Below are positions 55,284 to 64,000 of a stretch of 64,000 nt of DNA, in pieces (within the stretch, counting starts at the first letter, position 1; every line of letters starts with the position of its first letter). The stretch comes from DASQZK01 sp963764345 (lineage in GTDB: Bacteria > Bacteroidota > Bacteroidia > Bacteroidales > GCA-2748055), in the NCBI GenBank assembly GCA_963764345.1, contig CAVXSF010000009.1:558001-622000 (forward strand), in the 5' to 3' direction. The position numbers and the translations under genes are program-made. The notes beneath the pieces were generated by a model. The model saw only the letters and a program-made list of their open reading frames with translations, had not been told where the DNA came from and did not search any database.

Positions 55284-55805
55284 ATGAAAAAGAAAGTTCT
55301 TCTGATGCTGTTCTGGATTATGGTAACCATCCCGGTGGTGATGTCCCAGACCACAACCAAAACCGTCAAAGACCCATTGACCGGGAAGGAGATGCTGTAT
55401 GGGAAGACCGACACGGCAGCTTTCAGTCTTCCACCTTTTTCCGAATGGTATATACCGGCATTTTCGGCGTACAGCCCCGATACTGAAACCCTCATAAGGC
55501 TGATCAATGCTATGGCCCCTGAATACACGTATGTGATCGTCATGGGGTCGTGGTGTCCCGACAGCCGGAGAGAAGTCCCCCGTATGATCAAAGTCCTGGA
55601 TGAGGCGGGTGTTCCTTCATCAAATATCCAAATTTATTCAGTGGACCGGAAGCTCAGGGCAAAGCACACACCGGTGAAACAGCTGAACATTCAGAAGGTG
55701 CCGACACTCATCGTGAGCATGAATGGCCATGAAACAGGCCGTATCATTGAGTCACCGAAAGATTCTGTAGAACAGGATCTGCTTCATATCCTGTCGGGTG
55801 AATGA
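55284..55805 (+). CDS. Exported thioredoxin-like protein with single active-site Cys
   Basis: 173 residues with a signal peptide (KKKVLLMLFWIMVTIPVVMS, Q). The thioredoxin fold is supported by YVIVMGSWCPDSRREVPRMI and the cis-Pro loop LNIQKVPTLIVSMNGHE. The active site reads WCPDS, keeping only the first Cys of CxxC, so it cannot cycle as an ordinary dithiol oxidoreductase. It acts in the periplasm if at all. It has its own promoter with upstream direct repeats. Confidence 0.82.
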   Translation: MKKKVLLMLFWIMVTIPVVMSQTTTKTVKDPLTGKEMLYGKTDTAAFSLPPFSEWYIPAFSAYSPDTETLIRLINAMAPEYTYVIVMGSWCPDSRREVPRMIKVLDEAGVPSSNIQIYSVDRKLRAKHTPVKQLNIQKVPTLIVSMNGHETGRIIESPKDSVEQDLLHILSGE

Positions 55806-55855
55806 CGTCTTTACTTTTTATCCAGGATTGTTTATCTTAGAAAAAATAAATTCAA

Positions 55856-56275
55856 ATGGAAAAAGAAAAGTCAAATCATGGCTTCGGACTGGCCGTGTTC
55901 AGCATACTTCTCATAGCCTTCGCGTTTTTTGTCATCCTTTATTTTACCAACCCCCTAATTGCTTCCATTGTAGCGTTTCTTTCAGCTATCATGGCAGCCG
56001 CCGGATTTTTTGAAGCCCGGCGGGCTGACGGACCACGAACCTTTGCTCTTTCGGTCCTGATCATCACCATTCTGGGAACATTCATTATCCTGATCTGGTC
56101 TGGTAATGCATCAAAATTTACCGGTAAGGAAAATGGAACATCTATCATTCTAAATTCCGCTGAACCCGCCGTCCCTCCGGCTGATCAGTCAAAAAAAATG
56201 AAGGAAATGGAGAAAGTGATGGAAGAACTTGAGAAGGACAGTACGGGCACGGAAACCGACAGCCTTAAAAAATGA
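55856..56275 (+). CDS. Small membrane protein, unknown function
   Basis: 139 residues with three hydrophobic segments in the first ~80 (AVFSILLIAFAFFVILYF, LIASIVAFLSAIMAAAGFFE, FALSVLIITILGTFIILIW) and a charged C-terminal tail ending in a Lys/Glu helix (KKMKEMEKVMEELEKD). No motif recognised. It follows the thioredoxin-like gene by 50 bases in the same direction. Confidence 0.68.
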   Translation: MEKEKSNHGFGLAVFSILLIAFAFFVILYFTNPLIASIVAFLSAIMAAAGFFEARRADGPRTFALSVLIITILGTFIILIWSGNASKFTGKENGTSIILNSAEPAVPPADQSKKMKEMEKVMEELEKDSTGTETDSLKK

Positions 56276-56299
56276 CGGGAGACTCTCCCCCATGCCTCA

Positions 56300-57076
56300 T
56301 CATAAATTTATCACCCGCCTGCTCAGATCCGGCTCATGAAAGAGAATAAGCCGGTAATTGGAATCCTTATATTGACTGAAAAAATCCAGCTTTTCCCGGT
56401 AGAGAACCTCCGGATTCGTGTCATAGCCCGACACGATGGCAGGGTTCAGGTTTACCGTTGTCGGAATCAGGTCCGAAACATAAATATAACGGTTTCCATT
56501 ATCGCTGATCACAGGCAGCATCATCCCCCGGGAATGACCATCCGAAATGATCACATCTTCGAGAAAATCAGGATGTTCACCCTCTTCATAATAAACTGCA
56601 TCATAGTATTTGCTGATGAGACGGTTAAACCCGGGAAGGAAGGAATCCTTCTCTTCCTGGGAAGGCTTTTCAATCTGATGATACTGTGATCTGCTCATAT
56701 GAAGCGTGGCACCTGGAAAAGAAGGCAAAAGAAGATCGCCCTTTTTCTTAAAAATACCCGCGCAATGATCAAAATGCAAATGAGTAAGAAAGATATCAGT
56801 AACATCTTCACTGTTAAGGCCCTCATCGGCCAGAATGTTGCCGGCATTGCGGAGAGAGGAGAAATGATATCCGGGGAAAAATGATCCGATCCACTTCCCG
56901 GGCCCCGGGTCAAACAAAACTTTTTTATCGTTCAGTTCACAATATAGCCCTCTCATGGATATGGAGGATTCCTCACTAACAGGTATGACAGCATCTGAAG
57001 CATCATCACCGTTTTTCACGGTTATATACATTGTATGGGTGTCTACAATGATATTACCTGCTTCAATAAATATCAT
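56300..57076 (-). CDS. MBL-fold metallo-hydrolase
   Basis: 258 residues with the metallo-beta-lactamase fold: VLFDPGPGKWIG, the metal motif FLTHLHFDHCAGIF (HxHxDH), further His in SDGHSRGMMLPVISD and the final LILFHEPD. The lactonase/glyoxalase-like subfamily is possible. A later start at 57031 (MYITVKNGDDA) is equally plausible. Confidence 0.88.
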   Translation of the reverse strand: MIFIEAGNIIVDTHTMYITVKNGDDASDAVIPVSEESSISMRGLYCELNDKKVLFDPGPGKWIGSFFPGYHFSSLRNAGNILADEGLNSEDVTDIFLTHLHFDHCAGIFKKKGDLLLPSFPGATLHMSRSQYHQIEKPSQEEKDSFLPGFNRLISKYYDAVYYEEGEHPDFLEDVIISDGHSRGMMLPVISDNGNRYIYVSDLIPTTVNLNPAIVSGYDTNPEVLYREKLDFFSQYKDSNYRLILFHEPDLSRRVINL

Positions 57077-57421
57077 AAATGTTTTAGTTAGGTTACTTAC
57101 CAGATATAAAAGTAAATAATTCTGATAAACAATACTGAAAAATCAAATATATTTTTATCCCAAAACGGATATATCGCCGGTCAGGTTTCAGGAATATAAT
57201 TCATGCATTTTAAGACTAAATAAAAATTGCAAAATTCCGGATACCTCTGCCGTATTTTTAGTAGAGACGCAATGCATTGCATCTCTACCATATATTACAC
57301 ATTTACGATACATTGCGTCCCAACACCAACCCCATCCCACCATTCAACCTCCCCATTTTCCCTTTTTCCCGTCCTCCTTTAAAATTTTTCCTTTCTGTTA
57401 CGTTTATATACAACTGGCATT
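57077..57421. other. Intergenic region between MBL hydrolase and mpl
   Basis: About 345 bases between divergent genes without a gene. It is AT-rich on the left, holds a REP-like palindrome at 57261-57288 and a C/T-rich tract at about 57310-57390, and ends in the mpl promoter. Confidence 0.6.
57261..57288. repeat. REP-like palindrome
   Basis: GTAGAGACGCAATG (57261-57274) and CATTGCATCTCTAC (57275-57288) are inverted copies with one mismatch. Partial related words (CATTGCGTCCC) follow at about 57311. GTAGAGACGCA-type palindromes are dispersed repeats in several bacterial genomes. Confidence 0.7.
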
Positions 57422-57429
57422 TACCTTTG
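57422..57429 (+). promoter_or_regulatory. Bacteroidetes -7 promoter element deciding the mpl start
   Basis: TACCTTTG fits TAnnTTTG exactly. Transcription would begin near 57436, after the ATG at 57434, so the next ATG at 57449 is favoured. Confidence 0.6.
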
Positions 57430-57448
57430 TTCCATGAACCACACTACC

Positions 57449-58804
57449 ATGCATATTCATTTCATAGCCATTGGCGGGGCTGTGATGCACAACCTGGCCA
57501 TCGCCCTGCATAAGAAAGGGTATACCGTCACCGGATCGGATGATGAAATTTTCGAACCGTCGAAAAGCCGGCTTGAGGCCTATGGTCTTTTACCCGCCGA
57601 ATGGGGCTGGCACCCTGAAAAGATCGACAAATCCGTGTCGGCAGTCATCCTGGGCATGCACGCCCTGAAAGACAATCCGGAGCTGAAAAAAGCCCGTAAG
57701 CTCGGGATAAAGATCTATTCTTTCCCGGAGTACCTCTATGAGCAGACCAAAAAGAAAAAACGGGTAGTTATCGCAGGCAGCCACGGAAAAACCACCATCA
57801 CCTCCATGGTGATGCACGCCCTCAGGGAGAACGGGATTCGCTTTGATTATATGGTCGGTTCGCAACTGGAAGGCTTCGACACCATGGTTAACCTGGAAGA
57901 AGAAAATAAGATTGCCGTGTTTGAGGGCGATGAATACCTCAGCTCTCCTCTCGACAAACGGCCCAAGTTCCTGCATTACAAAGCCGATATTGCGCTGATC
58001 TCCGGCATTGCCTGGGACCATATGAACGTCTTCCCGGAATATAAAACCTACCTGAAGCAATTCATGCTTTTAACACGCAAAATGAACGACACAGGAACAG
58101 TGATCTATAACGAAACCGATGAAGAAGCGCGTAAAATTGCCAATGCAGCTCCCGGGGGTATCCACCGCATTCCATACCACGCCGTGAATTACTTCGTCGA
58201 TGAAAACGGGCTTACCGTCCATGAAGAGGGTAAAAAGGTCAGCCTCTCCATCTTCGGAAGACACAACATGGAGAACCTCGCCGGCGCCATGAAAATATGC
58301 AGTCTGCTCGGGGTGAAAAAGCAGGATTTTCTCACATCTATGACATCGTTCAAGGGCGCCAAAAAAAGACAGGAACTCCTGTCCGACAACGGGAAGACAA
58401 AAATATATCTCGATTTTGCCCATGCCCCGTCAAAAGTCAAAGCCACTGTTGAAGCTTTCCGGGAAATGTTCCCGGACAAAAAACTTACAGCCTGCCTGGA
58501 GATCCATACATACAGCAGCCTCAACAAAAACTTCCTGCCACAATACAAAGGCAGCCTGGACAAGGCGGACGAAGCCGCGCTTTTTTATAATCCCGACGTG
58601 GTGGCCCATAAAAAAATGGAGCCGCTATCCGCTGAATTTATCCGCGAAAGCTTTGACTTGCAGCGTCTGAAGGTTATTGACAACAAGGAAGAACTTGAAG
58701 GTTTTATCACAGAAAAATCAAACGATGATGGAATTTTATTGCTGATGTCATCGGGAAATTTTTCAGGGATGGATCTTGGGAAAATCAGACCACAGACAGA
58801 ATGA
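57449..58804 (+). CDS. mpl: Mur ligase family protein, Mpl-like (murein tripeptide recycling)
   Basis: About 451 residues from 57449 (MHIHFIAIGGAVMHNLAIAL). Mur ligase landmarks: N-terminal nucleotide loop, ATP P-loop VVIAGSHGKTTITSMVMHAL, VFEGDEYLSSPLDKRPKFLH, GIAWDHMNVFPEY, SIFGRHNMENLAGAMKICSL and the C-terminal DFAHAPSKVKATVEAFREMF. Mpl joins UDP-MurNAc with the recycled L-Ala-D-Glu-meso-DAP tripeptide. MurC is an alternative, but MxHNLA at the start and EGDEY favour the Mpl group. Cytoplasmic. Confidence 0.87.
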   Translation: MHIHFIAIGGAVMHNLAIALHKKGYTVTGSDDEIFEPSKSRLEAYGLLPAEWGWHPEKIDKSVSAVILGMHALKDNPELKKARKLGIKIYSFPEYLYEQTKKKKRVVIAGSHGKTTITSMVMHALRENGIRFDYMVGSQLEGFDTMVNLEEENKIAVFEGDEYLSSPLDKRPKFLHYKADIALISGIAWDHMNVFPEYKTYLKQFMLLTRKMNDTGTVIYNETDEEARKIANAAPGGIHRIPYHAVNYFVDENGLTVHEEGKKVSLSIFGRHNMENLAGAMKICSLLGVKKQDFLTSMTSFKGAKKRQELLSDNGKTKIYLDFAHAPSKVKATVEAFREMFPDKKLTACLEIHTYSSLNKNFLPQYKGSLDKADEAALFYNPDVVAHKKMEPLSAEFIRESFDLQRLKVIDNKEELEGFITEKSNDDGILLLMSSGNFSGMDLGKIRPQTE

Positions 58805-58953
58805 GTAACGTCTGTCGTAAACTCCCCTACATGTGTCTTGATCTCTTTGAGCCCCCGAAGTTCGTACAACAACTATTCCTGTCATTCCTAAAACTTCATG
58901 GTCAATACAAATGTATTTGTATATACAGGTTTTGTTGAATAATGATAGTATTT

Positions 58954-60903
58954 CTACTGAAAATGGACCCTTACCCCTACTTCCAGCACCTGGTCGCGAG
59001 GTATTTTAAAAAATTCGACCGGATTTGCAGAATTTCGGGCCATGAAAGAATAAACTTTGGAAATGAACTTTTTGCTCCCCCACTTCCCACCAAATACAAT
59101 TCTGGGATATTCGATGTAATAGACAACCTTGTCAAGTTCAGCCTTTTTCCCCAGGACATCGGTATCTTTTAAGATATTCGGGATATTCGGATTTTCCATA
59201 AATCCGAAATGAACAATTAAACCGATAATGCCCTTTCCAAATTCTTTAATTTTAATCCGATTCTCAGGAGGCACTTTTGGCTCATCCATAATTTCGGGCA
59301 TAAGCAGGATCACTTTTTCGTTAACTGAATTGAAGAACTCCAACTGATGCATCAATAATAATGAAACTTTTTCAGGATCATCAGTTAAAAACACTGCAGT
59401 ACCCGGTACACGTTCCGGCGATTTCTTTTTGATGCTTTTCATGAAGGTATTGGTGGACCTTTTTCTTTTACCCTCAACAGGTGCCATATGCACTGATCCC
59501 GACCGCCAGACGGTCATCAGTATAAAGACAATGGCTGCAACAAGCAAAGGAAAATATCCGCCCTGCCAGATCTTGAACATATTAGAAGCCATAAAAAGAA
59601 TATCAATCGCAATGAAAAAGAGGGTAATCCCAATGATGACCGGTAAAGGCCATCTCCATTTCTCCCTGGCTACAATGAACATTAACAGGGTTGTGATCAC
59701 CATTGTTGTGCTGACGGCAACGCCGTATGCTCCGGCCAGATTGACTGATTTTCGAAATCCCAGGACCAGACCTATTGTAGCGATCATAAGGATCCAGTTT
59801 ACCCCTGAAATATAAATCTGACCCGACTGATCTTCTGAAGTTTGTATCATTTTCAGATGAGGCAGATACCCCAGCAGAACAGCCTGGCGTGTCAATGAAA
59901 ACGAAGCAGAGATAATAGCCTGTGAAGCGATAATGGTAGCCATTGTTGCCATCACCACCAACGGATATAAAGCCCAGTGAGGAGCGAGGTAAAAGAAAAT
60001 CTGCTTCCCTGCCAGCCCCGGGTCCCCCAGTAAAATAGCTCCCTGGCCGAAATAGTTGGCCACCAGTGCAGGCATAACGATTGCAAACCAGGTCAACCGG
60101 ATCGGTTTTTTGCCGAAGTGACCAATGTCCGCATAGAGAGCCTCGCCCCCTGTTACCACCAGGAAAACAGCTCCTAAAACAAGAAAGCCTTTAAAACCTG
60201 TTGAGGTTAAAAAAGTTACGGCATAGACAGGATTCGTGGCCCGCAGGATAGTGGGATTCTGTGCGATGCCGGTTACCCCCGTCACAAGAAGAGTTAAAAA
60301 CCAAATCATCATGACAGGCCCGAACACTCGTCCTACCAGCGATGTACCCTGTTTCTGAAATAAAAATAATCCAATCAGGATCCCGATTGTAATCGGCAGG
60401 ACAAAATACTCCAGTCCCGGATTTGCTACTTTTAAACCTTCTACGGCCGACAGGACGGATATCGCAGGGGTGATCATGCCATCGCCGTACAACAGGGCCG
60501 CACCGAAAATACCAAGAAAAATCAGCCATTTCCTCCTGCTCCGGTCCTTTGGATGAGCAGGCTCGATGAGGGCCATAAGCGCCAGGATGCCTCCTTCATT
60601 TTCATTCGTCGCCCTCATTACATATACGATATATTTGACGGCAATGATGATCACCAGCGACCAGAAAATCAGGGACAACAGTCCGAGAATATTTGCAGGA
60701 TCAGCATTTACGGAATCAGTACCGGACAGACATTTCTGAAGAGCGTACAACGGACTCGTCCCTATATCTCCAAATACGACGCCGAGAACGGCAATACCAG
60801 CTATCCACAACGAGGTTCCCCTGGGCTCTTCAGCAGAAGATTCCTTACCACGTAATTTTTCAGTGTTCTCCGTCTCTATTTGCTCTGTTTGCTTTTTTGA
60901 CAT
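58954..60903 (-). CDS. kup: KUP/HAK/KT-family potassium transporter
   Basis: 649 residues. A polar N-terminal ~30 residues precedes twelve membrane segments. Family motifs: AVLGVVFGDIGTSPLYALQK, ATNENEGGILALMALI, KWLIFLGIFGAALLYGDGMI (TPAISVLSAVEG follows) and GGEALYADIGHFGKKPIRLT. The C-terminal ~180 residues are cytoplasmic (VPGTAVFLTDDPEKVSLLLM). It imports K+ with H+. Confidence 0.96.
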   Translation of the reverse strand: MSKKQTEQIETENTEKLRGKESSAEEPRGTSLWIAGIAVLGVVFGDIGTSPLYALQKCLSGTDSVNADPANILGLLSLIFWSLVIIIAVKYIVYVMRATNENEGGILALMALIEPAHPKDRSRRKWLIFLGIFGAALLYGDGMITPAISVLSAVEGLKVANPGLEYFVLPITIGILIGLFLFQKQGTSLVGRVFGPVMMIWFLTLLVTGVTGIAQNPTILRATNPVYAVTFLTSTGFKGFLVLGAVFLVVTGGEALYADIGHFGKKPIRLTWFAIVMPALVANYFGQGAILLGDPGLAGKQIFFYLAPHWALYPLVVMATMATIIASQAIISASFSLTRQAVLLGYLPHLKMIQTSEDQSGQIYISGVNWILMIATIGLVLGFRKSVNLAGAYGVAVSTTMVITTLLMFIVAREKWRWPLPVIIGITLFFIAIDILFMASNMFKIWQGGYFPLLVAAIVFILMTVWRSGSVHMAPVEGKRKRSTNTFMKSIKKKSPERVPGTAVFLTDDPEKVSLLLMHQLEFFNSVNEKVILLMPEIMDEPKVPPENRIKIKEFGKGIIGLIVHFGFMENPNIPNILKDTDVLGKKAELDKVVYYIEYPRIVFGGKWGSKKFISKVYSFMARNSANPVEFFKIPRDQVLEVGVRVHFQ

Positions 60904-61685
60904 GCCGTGATACCCAGTTTTACAAATACCTGCAAAAAGAATGACTTTCCGCTAAAAGCCAATTATTCAAATCAGCATTGCAATGTTTTAACACCATTTA
61001 TTAATACTACAATGGGGAATGAAAAATTAACAACACTCAAGCGTAAAAGTTAGAATAAAAATAATATGTTATGCATGTCAATTTCACTGCAGTAACATAT
61101 ACCAACAGCGAAGCGCTTTTCATTGTATGACCATAGGTTGCAATCCCGTGGTAAACAGCATTGATTCTGATTTCCGTAATTTCCAAATTAAAATCTGTGA
61201 AGAATATACATCACCCAATTACAAAATCTATTGAATATAACAAACAATGCACGATGATTCTGATGAAAATATTCAAATGCGGTTCCTTATTAATCCGATG
61301 GCCGTTGTCAGTGGTTCTCAGCCCTGATTTTTGAATGTTTAAAATAAATCAGCAAACCAGGCGAAACCACAACAGTAAAATTCGGAGCCTCACCTCGTGG
61401 TAACTCACGGGACAATGTATACCGCGAAGCAGCTTATCTGAATCCGGAGATCTGGGAAGCATGGATCAGAAAATAAATTCCGCAGGAATACCTGTGGTGG
61501 GGAGGTAAATGAAGTCATTCCGGATCACAAAGGGGAATATTTTTGCGTGAACTTACTACCCTCCACTCTCTGTTACATCCATCACCCCGGCTCCTGCTTT
61601 ACGACATTTCCCATCCCCGATTGCCCGACTTTTTGTACATTCGTCAGCGTAAGAAATGCATGTAAACTTTTATACTTTTCCGGCC
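60904..61685. other. Long region without an intact gene before the metallopeptidase
   Basis: About 780 bases, AT-rich at first. One suggestive open stretch, 61348-61476, is listed separately. No other gene, RNA or terminator is evident. Confidence 0.55.
61348..61476 (+). pseudogene. Possible gene relic
   Basis: A 42-codon stretch without a start codon reads PGETTTVKFGASPRGNSRDN and VYREAAYLNPEIWEAWIRK before a stop. The composition is protein-like and unlike its AT-rich surroundings. After one shift it could continue NSAGIPVVGR. I do not recognise the family. Confidence 0.3.
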
Positions 61686-63736
61686 ATGAAAAAATTAACA
61701 ATACTCGCTTTAGTGGTGTTAACATTAGGACAATGTACCACCCCTGAAAAAAAAGAAACTACTATGAACTCCGGGATCTCTGCCGCGATGATCACTAAAA
61801 CCATCCAGGATCTTACGGCAAAATATGGCAACGACTATTCAGGTCCGCGCTGAAAAAGGCGTTAAACATGCCGGCTCACTGTGGCGGGCTGCCGACGGAA
61901 CAGAGAACGATTTCAACACCTTCTGCCTGTCGCATTTTGTAACCGGTGACACGGCACTCTTCATCACCTTCACAAAAGCCTCCGGATATTTTGAATCCTT
62001 GTTTGGCCGGTACAATCAGCTCACTCTCGACCTGAGGAAGAACCTCGATGAGGACACCGGTGCGCTCACCGAGATCGATGAGATGTTCGGCTCATACAGC
62101 CCGTCAGCACATTTCAGCGATGATTTCTTTGCCAACAAAATCGCCTTCGTGATCGCCCTCAATTTTCCGTATTATACCCTTGCAGGAAAAAAATGAGCTG
62201 GGCAAAACGTGGACGAACAAGGAATGGGCTTATGCCCGCATGGGTGATCTGTTCGTTGCCCGTGTCCCGGCAGATCTTCAGCAAAAAGTGAGCGACGCCG
62301 AAACGGCATCCGAAATTTATATCTCACAGTATAACATTTACATGGGAAGCCTTAAGGACAACGACGGAAAGCAGCTGTTCCCCGACGATATGGTGCTTCT
62401 CTCCCACTGGAACCTGCGTGACGAGCTGAAGTCGGACTATGCCGATAAGGAAAATGGTCAGGCCAAACAAAAGATGATCTATGAGGTCATGAAACGCATC
62501 ATCGCACAGGATATTCCGGAAAAAGTGATCAACAATAAGGACTATACCTGGGATCCCTACAACAACAAAACCTGGCAGGACGGTAAAGAAGTCACGTTGA
62601 AAGCCGAACCCGACACCCGGTATGCCATGATACTCGATAATTTTCATGCCCTGAAGGCTACCGATCCGTACCATCCCGAAATGAATACCTACATCCAGCG
62701 GAAGTTCTCCGGTGAAATGGAGATAAGCCAGCCGGAGGTAGAAAAGATCTTCGATGAATACCTTCGTTCCCCGCTGCTGGGTGAGATCGCCACGATCATC
62801 AGGCAGCGCCTTGGCCGTGATCTTCAGCCTTATGACATCTGGTATGACGGCTTTAAATCCAGGGGGACCATTCCTGAGGAAAAGCTGAACCAGATCACCG
62901 AACATCGTTACCCCACCCCTGCCGCATTCGAAAAAGACCTGCCCAACATCATGGTGAAACTTGGCTTTACCAAAGAAGAAGCCGATGACATCACCTCCTT
63001 CGTGGAAGTCGATCCTGCCCGCGGATCAGGACATGCCTGGGGGGCACAGATGGTTACTGCCAAATCACATCTCCGCACCAGGGTGCCGGCCACCGGGATG
63101 AACTACAAAGGCTATAACATCGCCATCCATGAATTCGGGCATAACGTGGAACAGACCATCTCGCTCCACGATGTACCCTACTATATTATGTCGGGTGTTC
63201 CCAATACCGCTTTCACCGAAGCCCTGGCCTTCCTGTTCCAGAAACGCGATCTCGAGGTGCTCGGATTCAAAAACACCGATCCGTCAGTTGAAAACATGAA
63301 GACCCTCGACATCTGCTGGTCCACCTTTGAGATCATGGGTGTCGGGATGGTTGATATGCAGATGTGGAAATGGATGTACGACCATCCGGATGCTACCCCG
63401 GAGCAGCTTAAGGATCAGACCATGGTCATCGCCAGGGAGGTCTGGAACACGTATTTTGCCGGTGCCTTTGGCATGAAAGACGAGCCTATCCTGGCCATCT
63501 ATTCGCACATGGTAAATTCACCGCTATATCTCTCCGCTTATTCTTTCGGAGCCCTCATCGAGTTCCAGCTTGGACAGTACATGAAAGGCAAGGATTTCGG
63601 ACAGCAGGTTGAGCGGATCTTCAGCCAGGGGCGTCTTACCCCGCAGGTATGGATGAATAAGGCCGTCGGCGAGGATCTGACAGCCAGGCCGCTGCTGAAG
63701 GCTGCCGGCGAGGCGGTGAAGGAACTGCAGAATTAA
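61686..63736 (+). CDS. Zinc metallopeptidase lipoprotein, two frameshifts
   Basis: Starts at 61686 with a lipoprotein signal (MKKLTILALVVLTLGQC). The body follows in two other frames: AEKGVKHAGSLWRAADGTEN and YQNQLT-like YNQLTLDLRKNLDEDTGALT; then ELGKTWTNKEWAYARMGDLF onward. The zinc site is NIAIHEFGHNVEQTISLHDV (HExxH) with a probable third ligand Glu in NTAFTEALAFLFQ about 26 residues later, an M3-like gluzincin pattern. Shifts occur near 61850 and at a run of seven A (62187-62193); restored length is about 682 residues. It is probably an envelope oligopeptidase. The family could also be compared with M49, but the HELLGH motif of that family is absent. Confidence 0.8.
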
Positions 63737-63829
63737 TGCAAATGATTTCGTGAATCGTGTGATTTAGCGGTGAGTCATGCGTATGATTGGGTTTTGGGTG
63801 ACGCTGCATGATGATACCGAATGAGACGC

Positions 63830-64000
63830 GCATTCGTGGCGCGCCTCTTCCTACTGCATTTCATTCGTGCATTCGTGGCCTGCCTCTTCCTCCTGCATTT
63901 CATTCGTGCATTCGTGGCCTGCCTCTTCCTCCTGCATTTCATTCGTGCATTCGTGGCCTGCCTCTTCCTCCTGCATTTCATTCGTGCATTCGTGGCCTGC
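63830..64000. repeat. 39-base tandem repeat at the right edge
   Basis: Copies begin at 63830, 63869, 63908, 63947 and 63986 (cut by the window edge). The first copy differs at a few bases; the next three are identical. The unit starts GCATTCGTGGCCTGCCTCTT. The period is divisible by three, and the minus strand is open through it with a 13-residue unit (MKCRRKRQATNAR). Confidence 0.9.

Noticed and set aside
58905..58922. ATACAAA/TTTGTAT inverted repeat between mpl and kup
   Set aside because: Short, AT-rich and without a T tract; not convincing as a terminator or operator.
63830..64000. CRISPR array
   Set aside because: The 39-base units are contiguous without unique spacers and show no dyad typical of CRISPR repeats.

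Overview
The window reads as a chromosomal piece of a Bacteroidota (Bacteroidetes) bacterium, probably an uncultured member of the Bacteroidales or a relative. Evidence: promoter cores of the TAnnTTTG type instead of sigma-70 -10/-35 boxes, almost no Shine-Dalgarno sequences, an ECF sigma/anti-sigma/STN trio, DUF3788, DUF4412, DUF2807 and SPOR proteins, a bS16 protein with a long acidic tail, a thioredoxin gene next to dnaE, and the mutL-rhomboid-rhomboid-endonuclease cluster. The replicon looks like ordinary chromosome: I found no prophage, IS element, CRISPR array, tRNA or rRNA.

Layout. 0-5.6 kb: end of an unknown gene, an ECF sigma factor, a FecR anti-sigma factor, an STN/CarboxypepD_reg surface protein, a secreted protein and a DUF3788 protein. 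5.7-7.9 kb (minus): ComM-type AAA+ protein and GmhA. 8.1-13.6 kb (plus): small membrane protein, MutL, two rhomboids, an EEP-family hydrolase and a thioredoxin-fold protein. 13.7-15.4 kb (minus): DUF434 protein and a dihydroorotate dehydrogenase-like protein. 15.6-19 kb: SPOR lipoprotein, then two phosphofructokinases (minus) with pyrophosphate-type active-site residues. 19.3-22.5 kb: a zinc-uptake operon (Fur-family regulator, YidD, binding lipoprotein, ATPase, permease) with a palindrome over its promoter. 22.6-25.1 kb: dapD, a glycosyltransferase and tsaC. 25.2-28 kb: DUF2807 protein, thioesterase, rimM and rpsP. 28.2-33.6 kb: exonuclease-fused dnaE, trxA, LOG-family protein. 33.6-39.1 kb (minus): a TPR-caspase protein followed by a propeller/SpoIIE phosphatase sensor. 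39.3-43.6 kb: ribD, divergent prmC-recX, and prfB with programmed frameshifting. 43.7-46.6 kb (minus): HlyD adaptor and TolC. 46.8-51 kb: ArsC-family protein, CAP lipoprotein, fumC, two further proteins. 51-55.1 kb: methylmalonyl-CoA mutase mutA-mutB. 55.2-64 kb: thioredoxin-like protein, membrane protein, MBL hydrolase, Mpl, Kup, a zinc metallopeptidase lipoprotein, and a 39-bp tandem repeat at the right edge.

A dominant property of this sequence is a high load of single-base indels, mostly in homopolymers, that break roughly 17 otherwise conserved genes (comM, gmhA, mutL, both PFKs, mutB and others). Both halves are well conserved each time, so I read them as sequence or assembly errors rather than gene death and annotate the full span. 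Against this background prfB stands out: its frameshift is the real, conserved RF2 recoding signal.

The most interesting signals are the TPR-caspase plus SpoIIE-sensor operon, the palindrome in which ribD and prmC promoters cross, the autoregulatory-looking Zur palindrome, the shared motif upstream of the two phosphofructokinases, and the sigma/FecR/STN module that lacks a TonB receptor.
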